From SKVR01 sp041642035 (GTDB lineage Bacteria > Bacteroidota > Bacteroidia > Bacteroidales > UBA7960): a stretch of DNA of 12,150 nt. Shown here piece by piece: positions 1 through 6,092 of the stretch. Below the pieces are notes generated by a model. It was not told the DNA's origin. It saw nothing but the letters and a program-made list of their open reading frames with translations, and ran no database searches. The position numbers and the translations under genes were made by a program. Within the stretch, counting starts at the first letter, position 1. The number at the start of each line of letters is the position of its first letter. The DNA is taken from the NCBI GenBank assembly GCA_041642035.1, contig JBEPXC010000107.1, positions 1 through 12,150 of the forward strand. The letters are read 5' to 3'.

Positions 1-108
1 GTATTCTTTATTTGTTTCTCAAGCGAAGAAAACGAATTAAATGATAAAGGCAAGCAAGCTCTTGCCAGTAATAAATCCAAGTATAAATATAAAAAAAAAG
101 GAGATTGA
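1..108 (+). CDS. 3' end of an unidentified upstream reading frame (partial)
   Basis: Frame 1 is open from the window edge to a TGA at 106-108, giving about 35 residues. A short hydrophobic start (VFFICFSS) is followed by an acidic then strongly lysine-rich tail ending KYKYKKKGD. The stop lies only 3 bases before the dodecin ATG, and the dodecin ribosome-binding site falls inside these last codons. This is the usual layout of co-transcribed genes, so it may be the end of a real gene, for instance a small membrane protein or lipoprotein with a charged tail. The fragment is too short to name, and an open frame of this length could occur by chance. Confidence 0.4.
   Translation, partial: VFFICFSSEENELNDKGKQALASNKSKYKYKKKGD
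98..104 (+). promoter_or_regulatory. Strong Shine-Dalgarno site for the dodecin gene
   Basis: AAGGAGA ends 7 bases before the ATG at 112 and follows a run of nine A residues. Most other starts in this window have no comparable purine core, as is common in Bacteroidota, so this site stands out. It fixes the dodecin start and suggests efficient translation. Confidence 0.65.
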
Positions 109-111
109 ACT

Positions 112-315
112 ATGATTGTAAAAATTATTGAAGTTATTGGAAGCTCTGACAAGGGATTTACTGAAGCCACCCAAAACGCGCTGGCCGAGGCCTCCAAAAG
201 TGTAAGCAATATTAAATCAGTTTACATAAAGCATATGAATGCCAATGTAGAGAACAACAAGATTGTCTCGTATGCGGTAAATGCCAAAATATCTTTTGAG
301 GTAAGAAAAGAATAG
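112..315 (+). CDS. Dodecin-family small protein
   Basis: The product is 67 residues, the normal dodecin length. It shows the family pattern: an N-terminal strand (VKIIEVIGSS), an amphipathic helix (FTEATQNALAEASKSV), then strands ending in AKISFEVRKE. Known dodecins form hollow 12-subunit shells in the cytoplasm that bind flavins or, in some branches, other ligands such as coenzyme A. In flavin-binding dodecins a tryptophan follows the N-[IL]-[RK] at the end of the helix and stacks on the isoalloxazine ring. Here the aligned position is Ser36 (NIKSVYIKHM) and the protein contains no tryptophan at all. I infer that classical flavin sandwiching is lost or altered. The start is set by the AAGGAGA site, and a terminator at 351-383 closes the unit. 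Confidence 0.88.
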   Translation: MIVKIIEVIGSSDKGFTEATQNALAEASKSVSNIKSVYIKHMNANVENNKIVSYAVNAKISFEVRKE

Positions 316-350
316 ATCTGTAATGATTTATCCTTTCAAACGTAAAATCG

Positions 351-383
351 AAAAAGGTTGTGGGATTTCTCACAACCTTTTTT
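351..383. terminator. Bidirectional intrinsic terminator between dodecin and the response regulator
   Basis: A perfect 12-bp stem (AAAAAGGTTGTG at 351-362 with CACAACCTTTTT at 371-382) encloses an 8-base loop. A T-run follows on the plus strand, and the A-run before it gives a T-run on the minus strand. It lies 35 bases after the dodecin stop and about 40 bases after the stop of the convergent regulator gene, so it can serve both. Confidence 0.9.
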
Positions 384-386
384 AAG

Positions 387-407
387 TTTAGGGTTTAGGG
401 TTTAGCG
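387..407 (+). repeat. TTTAGGG/TTTAGCG short tandem repeat
   Basis: Three adjacent 7-base units read TTTAGGG, TTTAGGG and TTTAGCG, just past the bidirectional terminator and 13 bases from the regulator stop. The same 7-mer recurs in the 5193-5350 gap and near 5588, so this is a dispersed intergenic repeat rather than a local slip. Confidence 0.7.
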
Positions 408-420
408 TTGGAGATTTTGT

Positions 421-1758
421 TTACTCAATGCCTAAATCCTTGATCTTATTGTATAGGGTTTTGCGGTCGATTTTTAATATTCTTGCTGCCTGCGATTTAT
501 TGTTGTTGGCTTCTTTCATGGCTTTCTCCACCATTATTTTCTCGGCCTGATGAGCGGTTTCCTTAAGGCTCATGTCAAAATTGGCCGCAGCAAAGGCATG
601 ATGGGAATGCAGTTCAAGTTGTTTTATTTCTTCGGGTAAGCACGATAAGTTGATAAAACTGTCTCGGGAGATGAGTACAGCCCGTTTTATGACATTGCGC
701 AACTCTCTTAAGTTGCCATACCAGGAATAATATTTAAATGCTTCTTCCACTTCGGGTTCGAAACCTTCAATGTTTTTGTTCAACTCCCGGTTGGCCTGAT
801 TGAGAAAATGGGAGGCAAATATCATGATGTCGTCTCCACGATCGCGCAAAGAGGGGAGCTCCACCTTAAACTCATTAATGCGATGGTATAGGTCTTCTCT
901 GAAATTCCCGTCGCGTGCATGATCTTTAAGGTTGCTGTTGGTAGCCGAGATAATGCGCACATTAACCGGAATGCTTTTGGTGTCGCCCACACGCGTTATT
1001 ACCTTTTGCTGTATCGCGCGTAATAACTTTACCTGGGTTTCATACGATAGGTTGCCGATCTCATCCATAAAGATGGTGCCATCGTTGGCCTGTTCGAAAT
1101 ACCCTGATTTGTCGGCAATAGCTCCCGTAAAAGCACCTTTTACATGGCCAAATAATTCACTTGCTGCCAACTCCTTGGGTACTGCACCACAGTCGATGGC
1201 AACAAATTTCCTGTGCCTACGCAAACTGTGATTGTGTATCAGACGGGCTATATATTCTTTGCCAGAGCCTGTTTCGCCCTGTATTAATACGGACATATCG
1301 GTAGGTGCCACCAGCTTTGCCTGATCGATAAGTTCCAGCATTTTACTGCTGTTTCCCGTGATAAACTCATCTTCCTCCAGGCTCGATTTGGTTTCTTTGC
1401 TCTTTATGGCATTCCTTACCACATTGCTGATGTTTTCGGGATAAATGGGCTTGGTGACGTAATCGTATGCCCCGGCCTTTATGCTTTCAACAGCTGTTTT
1501 TATCTGTGCATAGGCCGTCATCATGATAATAGCCGTGTCGGGAGACTGTTGGCGGATGTGAAGCATAAGTTCATTGCCTTCTATATCGGGAAGCCGTATA
1601 TCGCACAACACGACATCAAATTTCTTCTTCTGCATCAGTTGCAGTGCAGGCTTACCTTTTGTAAGCGTATGGGTGGTATATCCCTCCCTTTTAAAAAAAT
1701 TGTCCAGCAAATTGACAATGTATAAATCATCATCTATTATGAGGATGCTTTGTTTCAT
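421..1758 (-). CDS. NtrC-family response regulator, sigma-54 activator
   Basis: The 445 residues have the complete three-domain layout. A receiver spans about 4-120, with acidic DDD at 9-11, phospho-acceptor Asp53, Thr81 and Lys103. An AAA+ sigma-54 interaction domain spans about 133-365, with Walker A GETGSGKE at 161-168, an intact GAFTGA loop at 208-213, Walker B IFMDE at 229-233, SATN at 271-274 and FREDLYHRIN at 286-295. A Fis-type helix-turn-helix closes the protein at about 417-442. The intact GAFTGA means it should contact RpoN and activate -24/-12 promoters. It lies 76 bases downstream of the hybrid kinase on the same strand, so the two form an operon and a cognate pair. By eye I found no convincing TGGCAC-TTGC promoter in the gaps of this window, so its targets are probably elsewhere. 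The exact target pathway cannot be read from the sequence. Confidence 0.96.
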   Translation of the reverse strand: MKQSILIIDDDLYIVNLLDNFFKREGYTTHTLTKGKPALQLMQKKKFDVVLCDIRLPDIEGNELMLHIRQQSPDTAIIMMTAYAQIKTAVESIKAGAYDYVTKPIYPENISNVVRNAIKSKETKSSLEEDEFITGNSSKMLELIDQAKLVAPTDMSVLIQGETGSGKEYIARLIHNHSLRRHRKFVAIDCGAVPKELAASELFGHVKGAFTGAIADKSGYFEQANDGTIFMDEIGNLSYETQVKLLRAIQQKVITRVGDTKSIPVNVRIISATNSNLKDHARDGNFREDLYHRINEFKVELPSLRDRGDDIMIFASHFLNQANRELNKNIEGFEPEVEEAFKYYSWYGNLRELRNVIKRAVLISRDSFINLSCLPEEIKQLELHSHHAFAAANFDMSLKETAHQAEKIMVEKAMKEANNNKSQAARILKIDRKTLYNKIKDLGIE

Positions 1759-1804
1759 AGGGGTTAATTTTAAAAGTATTCAGATTTGACTGCCCTTTTC
1801 GCTA

Positions 1805-1836
1805 AGCAAAAATTCCACTAAAAAGAGGATTTTGCT
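1805..1836 (-). other. Intercistronic hairpin between kinase and regulator genes
   Basis: AGCAAAAATTCC (1805-1816) and GGATTTTGCT (1827-1836) can pair with a two-base bulge across a 10-base loop. The stem begins inside the kinase stop codon. No T-run follows on the minus strand, so it is not a standard terminator. It could protect or process the message and so set the ratio of kinase to regulator. Confidence 0.4.
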
Positions 1837-4150
1837 AAACCTGTTTTGTTTGCTTGTTATTTCTCCTGTTTAGAGATGCTTCCTTAATCAGATTTATCCC
1901 TGTTTGTACTTCATCTATGGTATTGTATATCAGATCATGATCCTTCTGGGTGAAATGGGTTAAATTTTCCAAATATTTGGCTTCTACTTCTTTTAAAAGA
2001 AGAGTCGCTTTTTTCATTCCAAGTTGCTCCACCGAAGGGGCAAGGGTATGCGCAGCATCTGCAATGGCAGTAAAGTTATTATTTTTGTGCGAATTTTTTA
2101 TTTTGCTTAACAATTTTTCTCCATTTTCTACAAAAATGTCCATCATCAATTGCGTAAACTCATTGTCACCGCGCGTAATGGAGAGCAACTGATCCAAATC
2201 GAAACCCGAAGATGAGCTATCAGCAAAGGGCGTCTTTTCTGGCTCAATTTGTCTCCTGATGTCTTTATTAACAACAGAAATTAACTTTCTGTAAATGGTT
2301 TCTTCATCGTAAGGCTTGAGCATGATAGAGTCCATGCCTGATTTCAGGTATTGCTTAAGATGTTTAGAAACAGCATTGGCTGTCATGGCCACAATGTGGG
2401 TTTCTGTATTAATGCTGCTGGTGCTTTCTATCTGCCTGATATAGCGCGTTACCTCAATGCCATTAATGTCGGGCATATTAATGTCCAGAAAAATAAGGTT
2501 GTACTTTCCTGGTTGAAAATATTTTATGGCCTCCAGCCCTGATCTGGCAAAATCAGCATTGACCTTGAATTTACTCAGGATGATCTCCCCCAACTTTCGG
2601 TTAACCGGATCATCATCCACAAATAATATCCTGATGTGATGCAAGGATACCTTTGCCTCGGTTTCTGTAGGCAGATTATCCACCTTTCCGGCTGATTTTT
2701 TGAAATCCAGTGCGAAAGTGAATGTAGACCCCTTGGCCGGAACGCTCTCAACCACCATTGAGCCGCCCATTCTTTCTATCAAATCCTTGCTGATGGTCAG
2801 ACCCAATCCACAGCCTGTATACATTCGGTCAAAGGCACTGTCTACCTGGTGAAAAGGTCTGAAGATATTTTGCCATTCGTTTTTTGATATCCCTATTCCT
2901 GTATCCCTCACCTGGAAGCGTACTTTTTGCAAAGATGGAGTATCTTGCTCCAACGATAAACTCAGTGTGATGCTGCCCTGATGGGTAAACTTAATGGCAT
3001 TGGTGGTAAGATTCAATAATACCTGTCGTATTTTTGCCGGATCGCCCAATATCTGCCCTTTGAGTGAGCTTGGTATAATGGTGTGAAAATCCAGTTTTTT
3101 TCCCTTGTATTTTATCTCCAGCATCTCCTTTACTGCTTTTATAATATCAGGCAAGGTAAAAGGCACTTCATCCATTTCAATTTGGCCCAGTTCAATTTTG
3201 GATAAGACCAAAATATCATCAATAAGCGAGAGCAGGTGTTTGGATGAATTGGTAACCACCTGCAGGTATTCCTCCTGCTGTTTGTTGAGGGGCGTTTTTA
3301 CCAGTTGTTCGGCAAAACCACTTATCGCATTCAGAGGTGTACGTATTTCGTGAGACATCTTGGCCACGAAATTATCCTTGGCCCGGTTAGCTTCTTCCGA
3401 TTCTTCCTTGGAGTGTTTCAGTTTGTTTTCTACCAGTTTGGTTTCGGTTGTATTTTGCAACACAATCACACAACGGCTGATTATATGATCAGAAGTCAGT
3501 GGGATCAGACGTACAGAAAAATGTTCTTCCTTGTCGGCAAATTCCTGGCTAATGGGCGTGCCTCCCAAAGCCACCTTAAGCAAGGGATGAAGTATTTCTA
3601 AAATGTGTGGGGGAAAATAGCTGAGAAAATTGTTCTCCTGGTTGCTTTTTCTATTCCAGCCTTGTTTGCCTGTTTCATTACCCAGGCGTGAATGGATATT
3701 TAATTCTTTATCTACCAGAAAAACCTCCAGTCCGGGAATGTTTTCTGCCAGCACAGAATAGTTTTCGGGCGAATGATTGGGCTTGTTAAGACATTCGGGT
3801 AATTCACGCAGGCTGATGGCCGATTCAATAAAAGCCTCCTTGCTGTTGTTGCCTTCATGCTCTATTCTGCTAAATTGAGCAATGAGTTTAATCTTCCATC
3901 CGTTCTTGTGCAAATGACATAGATTGGACTTAGGACTCATGCTGTCGTCGGCTGCTAAGGCCTGCAGAATATCTTCAAGTTGCTCGTGTTCGATGTTATG
4001 GATGATTTCTCTTATATGCTTCCCTTGAAGTTCGAGGGCGTTGTTATATCCCAGGCTTTTCAGGGCGGCCCTGTTTGCGCTGAGAATGTTCCAATTGGAG
4101 CCATAAATAATTACAGGATTGGGAAAGATATTAATGTCTGTATTGTTCAT
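1835..4150 (-). CDS. Cytosolic PAS hybrid histidine kinase with receiver and Hpt domains
   Basis: The 771 residues contain no signal peptide or membrane segment. Domain order is: PAS at about 5-115, a second PAS-like region at about 130-235, a short coiled coil, then HisKA with MSHEIRTPLN (phospho-His267). The HATPase follows, with N box NAIKFT at 384-389, G1 DTGIGIS at 416-422 and G2 GCGLGL at 446-451. A receiver at about 506-625 has DDD at 512-514, Asp556, Thr590 and Lys612. An Hpt domain at about 650-755 has His701 in AHTLAPS. All phosphorelay residues are present, so phosphate can pass from His267 to Asp556 to His701 and then to Asp53 of the downstream regulator. The Hpt motif has Ala-Pro where many have Lys-Gly. 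The ATG is preceded by AGGGG on the minus strand. The signal is unknown; PAS domains suggest a cytoplasmic redox or small-molecule cue. Confidence 0.95.
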   Translation of the reverse strand: MNNTDINIFPNPVIIYGSNWNILSANRAALKSLGYNNALELQGKHIREIIHNIEHEQLEDILQALAADDSMSPKSNLCHLHKNGWKIKLIAQFSRIEHEGNNSKEAFIESAISLRELPECLNKPNHSPENYSVLAENIPGLEVFLVDKELNIHSRLGNETGKQGWNRKSNQENNFLSYFPPHILEILHPLLKVALGGTPISQEFADKEEHFSVRLIPLTSDHIISRCVIVLQNTTETKLVENKLKHSKEESEEANRAKDNFVAKMSHEIRTPLNAISGFAEQLVKTPLNKQQEEYLQVVTNSSKHLLSLIDDILVLSKIELGQIEMDEVPFTLPDIIKAVKEMLEIKYKGKKLDFHTIIPSSLKGQILGDPAKIRQVLLNLTTNAIKFTHQGSITLSLSLEQDTPSLQKVRFQVRDTGIGISKNEWQNIFRPFHQVDSAFDRMYTGCGLGLTISKDLIERMGGSMVVESVPAKGSTFTFALDFKKSAGKVDNLPTETEAKVSLHHIRILFVDDDPVNRKLGEIILSKFKVNADFARSGLEAIKYFQPGKYNLIFLDINMPDINGIEVTRYIRQIESTSSINTETHIVAMTANAVSKHLKQYLKSGMDSIMLKPYDEETIYRKLISVVNKDIRRQIEPEKTPFADSSSSGFDLDQLLSITRGDNEFTQLMMDIFVENGEKLLSKIKNSHKNNNFTAIADAAHTLAPSVEQLGMKKATLLLKEVEAKYLENLTHFTQKDHDLIYNTIDEVQTGINLIKEASLNRRNNKQTKQV

Positions 4151-4337
4151 GCTTACCCCTGTGTTAACGCGTTTACCTTTTATTAGTCTGTTGAATTAGT
4201 TCCACAATAAGGTATTAACAATATATAGTGTGGCGAATATTATCTCTTGGCAATCAGTTGTATAGCGTAAGCTTGCAGATAATGAAAAATTTGGTATAAA
4301 AATAGGTTATGTAAAGTTAAACAAAAAGAATTGGGAT
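4151..4337. promoter_or_regulatory. Divergent promoter region, kinase operon / universal stress protein
   Basis: This AT-rich 187-base gap lies between the minus-strand kinase start and the plus-strand stress-protein start, so it should carry promoters in both directions. I could not place a confident Bacteroidota TAnnTTTG box or a -24/-12 site here. A TTGGCA near 4248 is not followed by a correctly spaced TTGC. Confidence 0.45.
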
Positions 4338-5192
4338 ATGCAAATAAAAAAAATATTAGTTCCGACAGAGTTGAATGAGATATCTGAAATGGCAACCGAA
4401 TACGCTGTTTCATTGGCAGGGCAATTGAATGTCGGGGAAGTGGTGTTGCTCAATCTGATCATTCCGGCGCATCACCAGGCTTTTTATGCCGCCGGCCAGC
4501 CGCTCGACGCCAAAGGACAGCTTACCGACCATCTCAACATGGTTATCATGCAAAAACACGAGGATCTCATAAAAAAACAAGCGAATCAATATGCCACCAG
4601 CAAGGTGAAAATAACCCCCCAGGTTCGATTCAGTAATTCCATGTCAAACCTTAACACCTATATGGATGAGTTTGGTGCAGGGCTTATCGTATGTGGAAGT
4701 TATGATAAGTTTAGCTTTCTTGAAATTCTCTTTGGTTCTCCAACAGAAAAAATGGTTCGCAAGGTCGATTATCCCATGATCGTGCTTACCGAAGAACCTG
4801 TATCTGATGAAATAAAAAATATAGCCCTTGCCGTTGATGTGGATCAGCCCATACATGAGGAAATTAATGAAATTATTTTTTTGGCCCAACACTTGCATGC
4901 CCACCTTCAGTTGGTGCATGTAATTGACAACGATGGGGTAAAAGCAGCCAATGCTATCGATAAATTGCAGCAACTGGCAAAATCAAGGAATATTTCCGAT
5001 TATTCCATCAACGTGCTCAACAACGAAAGTGTGGAGAATGGTCTCAACAGCTTCGTGCGAAAATTCAATCCCGATATAATTGCTATTCTTTCGCAGGGTA
5101 AAGGAAAGCTTCATAAACTTATTTATGGCAGTGAAACAGAAGAAGTCATTAGGGAATTGAAAATCCCGGTTTTTGTTTGCAAAAGCGAATAA
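4338..5192 (+). CDS. Tandem-domain universal stress protein (UspA family)
   Basis: The 284 residues hold two consecutive Usp folds. The first (about 1-152) opens with the typical IKKILVPTE strand and ends GSPTEKMVRKVDYPMIVLTE. The second (about 159-284) opens NIALAVDVD and ends GSETEEVIRELKIPVFVCKSE. The Usp nucleotide motif G-2X-G-9X-G-[ST] is only partly kept. In the first domain Gly120 and Gly133-Ser134 are present but the middle Gly is Asp. The second shows SQGKGKLHKLIYGSE, which lacks the first Gly. ATP binding is therefore doubtful. Tandem Usp proteins are cytosolic and usually linked to stress or growth arrest. The gene diverges from the hybrid kinase, which suggests but does not prove regulatory linkage. 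It is followed by repeats and a terminator at 5386-5416. Confidence 0.93.
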   Translation: MQIKKILVPTELNEISEMATEYAVSLAGQLNVGEVVLLNLIIPAHHQAFYAAGQPLDAKGQLTDHLNMVIMQKHEDLIKKQANQYATSKVKITPQVRFSNSMSNLNTYMDEFGAGLIVCGSYDKFSFLEILFGSPTEKMVRKVDYPMIVLTEEPVSDEIKNIALAVDVDQPIHEEINEIIFLAQHLHAHLQLVHVIDNDGVKAANAIDKLQQLAKSRNISDYSINVLNNESVENGLNSFVRKFNPDIIAILSQGKGKLHKLIYGSETEEVIRELKIPVFVCKSE

Positions 5193-5350
5193 GTTTAGCG
5201 CTTGAATCGTTTAGTCGTTGATTTGTTTACTTGTATAATGGCTGAGGGGTTAGGGCGTTTAGCGTTTATGGTTTAGCGTTTAAAGAGTTGAGGGTTTGAC
5301 GTTAGGCAGTCTGGAAGAATAGACCGTTGAACCGTTTAAGGTTTGGGGAG
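5193..5350 (+). repeat. Degenerate GTTTAGCG-type intergenic repeat tract
   Basis: The bases after the stress-protein stop are built from variants of one short phrase. TTTAGCG occurs at 5194-5200, 5258-5264 and 5272-5278, with near copies such as GTTTAGTCG, GGGTTAGGGCG and GTTTAAGGTTT. The same phrase appears at 387-407 and near 5586-5595. No reading frame of note covers it. The spread of imperfect copies points to an old, decaying repeat rather than a functional array. Confidence 0.55.
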
Positions 5351-5385
5351 TTTATAGAAGAAAATTATTGCTTCTGAAGAGTATG

Positions 5386-5416
5386 GCACCGGCATAAATG
5401 GCCGGTGCTTTTTTTT
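5386..5416 (+). terminator. Intrinsic terminator downstream of the universal stress gene
   Basis: GCACCGGC (5386-5393) pairs perfectly with GCCGGTGC (5401-5408) around a 7-base loop, followed at once by eight T residues. It is GC-rich and textbook in form. It lies about 190 bases past the stress-protein stop with only repeats between, so it most likely ends that transcript. Confidence 0.9.
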
Positions 5417-5499
5417 GCGGGTTAGCTAAAGCTCTTCTTTTTTTTAGCTGATGCGTTATTTCATTGCCAAGCCATCCCAGATGGTATTCATCTTCTGAG

Positions 5500-5567
5500 C
5501 AAGTCCGTATTTAAACCGTATTTAAACCGTAAATATACGGTTTAAATACGGTTTAAATACGGACTTG
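5500..5567. repeat. Perfect 32-bp inverted repeat built from 11-bp subrepeats
   Basis: Bases 5500-5531 are the exact reverse complement of 5536-5567, with only AATA (5532-5535) between them. Each arm is CAAGT plus two copies of CCGTATTTAAA and a final CCGTA. The block therefore shows five regularly spaced CCGTA/TACGG units and four TTTAAA palindromes. Flanking ATCCCA (5474-5479) and TGGGAT (5571-5576), and TGCCA (5465-5469) and TGGCA (5578-5582), can extend the fold outward. No T-run follows, so it is not a simple terminator. It could be a cruciform, a multi-site protein-binding element, a transcribed hairpin or a mobile-element scar. Confidence 0.9.
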
Positions 5568-5600
5568 GTTTGGGATCTGGCATTAAGCGTTTAGGGTTTT

Positions 5601-5629
5601 CCAACCATCCAATCCAACCATCCAACCAT
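5601..5629 (+). repeat. CCAACCAT short repeat
   Basis: Three copies of CCAACCAT (5601-5608, 5614-5621, 5622-5629), with CCAAT between the first two, form a C/A-rich tract. Related CATCC and CATTC phrases continue to about 5665. It is non-coding and low in complexity, and continues the repeat-rich gap. Confidence 0.6.
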
Positions 5630-5679
5630 TCAACATCCTTCCATTTCACACTCATCCATCAATCCTGCACCTGCATCCG

Positions 5680-5856
5680 GTTAGACTTTATATCCCCTGG
5701 GGCGGCCGCTATGTGTTTGGATTGCGCTACACCCATATGAGCTGGAAGCTGGACTTACCTCCGTTCATCGAGCTTATGAACAACATTTTCAATTCCCGCA
5801 ACCGCAGATATGGCTCTTTTCAGACTGGCAGGATTGATTCTTTTTTATCTACATGA
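5680..5856 (+). pseudogene. Possible gene remnant (about 58 codons)
   Basis: After the repeats the base composition changes abruptly and becomes protein-like. One frame reads VRLYIPWGGRYVFGLRYTHM and continues through LPPFIELMNNIF to a TGA at 5854-5856. The first half has the alternating aromatic and polar pattern of an outer-membrane strand. There is no good start: the first in-frame ATG is at 5737 and would give only 39 residues, with no ribosome-binding site. The frame upstream runs into the CCAACCAT repeats. I read it as the truncated end of a lost gene, but no family was recognised. A NotI-type octamer lies at 5702-5709. Confidence 0.35.
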
Positions 5857-6092
5857 TTTAAAGTGATTAATAAATACAGTGTTATACGATAAATTGAATA
5901 ATTTTACGCAGAAAGAAAAGCTGTCCCGCTTTGCGCGATTTAGTTCAACCTGCAATGTACGTAAGCGGGGATTGTGGGTATATTAAATTTTTGTACAATT
6001 ACTCAAATTCGCAACGGTTAGATAAGTTAGAGCTTCGAGAACCCGGCCTCTGAGCGGTAATTCATACAAAAACCAATAAATAGAGATTAAAA
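5857..6092 (+). promoter_or_regulatory. Leader region upstream of the ATP-grasp gene
   Basis: These 236 bases hold no supported gene. CCCGCTT (5925-5931) and AAGCGGG (5963-5969) form a loose inverted repeat. TTGTGG (5972-5977) and TACAAT (5994-5999) with a 16-base spacer resemble a weak promoter, although Bacteroidota normally use a different -33/-7 pattern. TGAGCGGT at 6051-6058 recurs at 7288-7295 on the far side of the ATP-grasp gene. Confidence 0.25.

Noticed and set aside
4247..4276. Possible sigma-54 promoter (TTGGCA...TTGTA, and a TTGCA at 4273-4277)
   Set aside because: The GG and GC elements are not at the required spacing and the -12 GC is missing after TTGGCA.
5601..5665. Possible CRISPR-like array in the CCAACCAT tract
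   Set aside because: The units are 8 bases and nearly contiguous, with no spacers of 25-40 bases and no cas genes.
5702..5709. NotI octamer as a sign of cloning-vector sequence
   Set aside because: No polylinker or vector sequence surrounds it; a single octamer in a GC-richer remnant is unremarkable.
5943..6023. Integron attC-like pair GTTCAAC (5943-5949) and GTTAGAT (6017-6023)
   Set aside because: Only the AAC/GTT core pairs. There are no complementary L boxes, no matching site after the ATP-grasp gene, and no integrase in the window.
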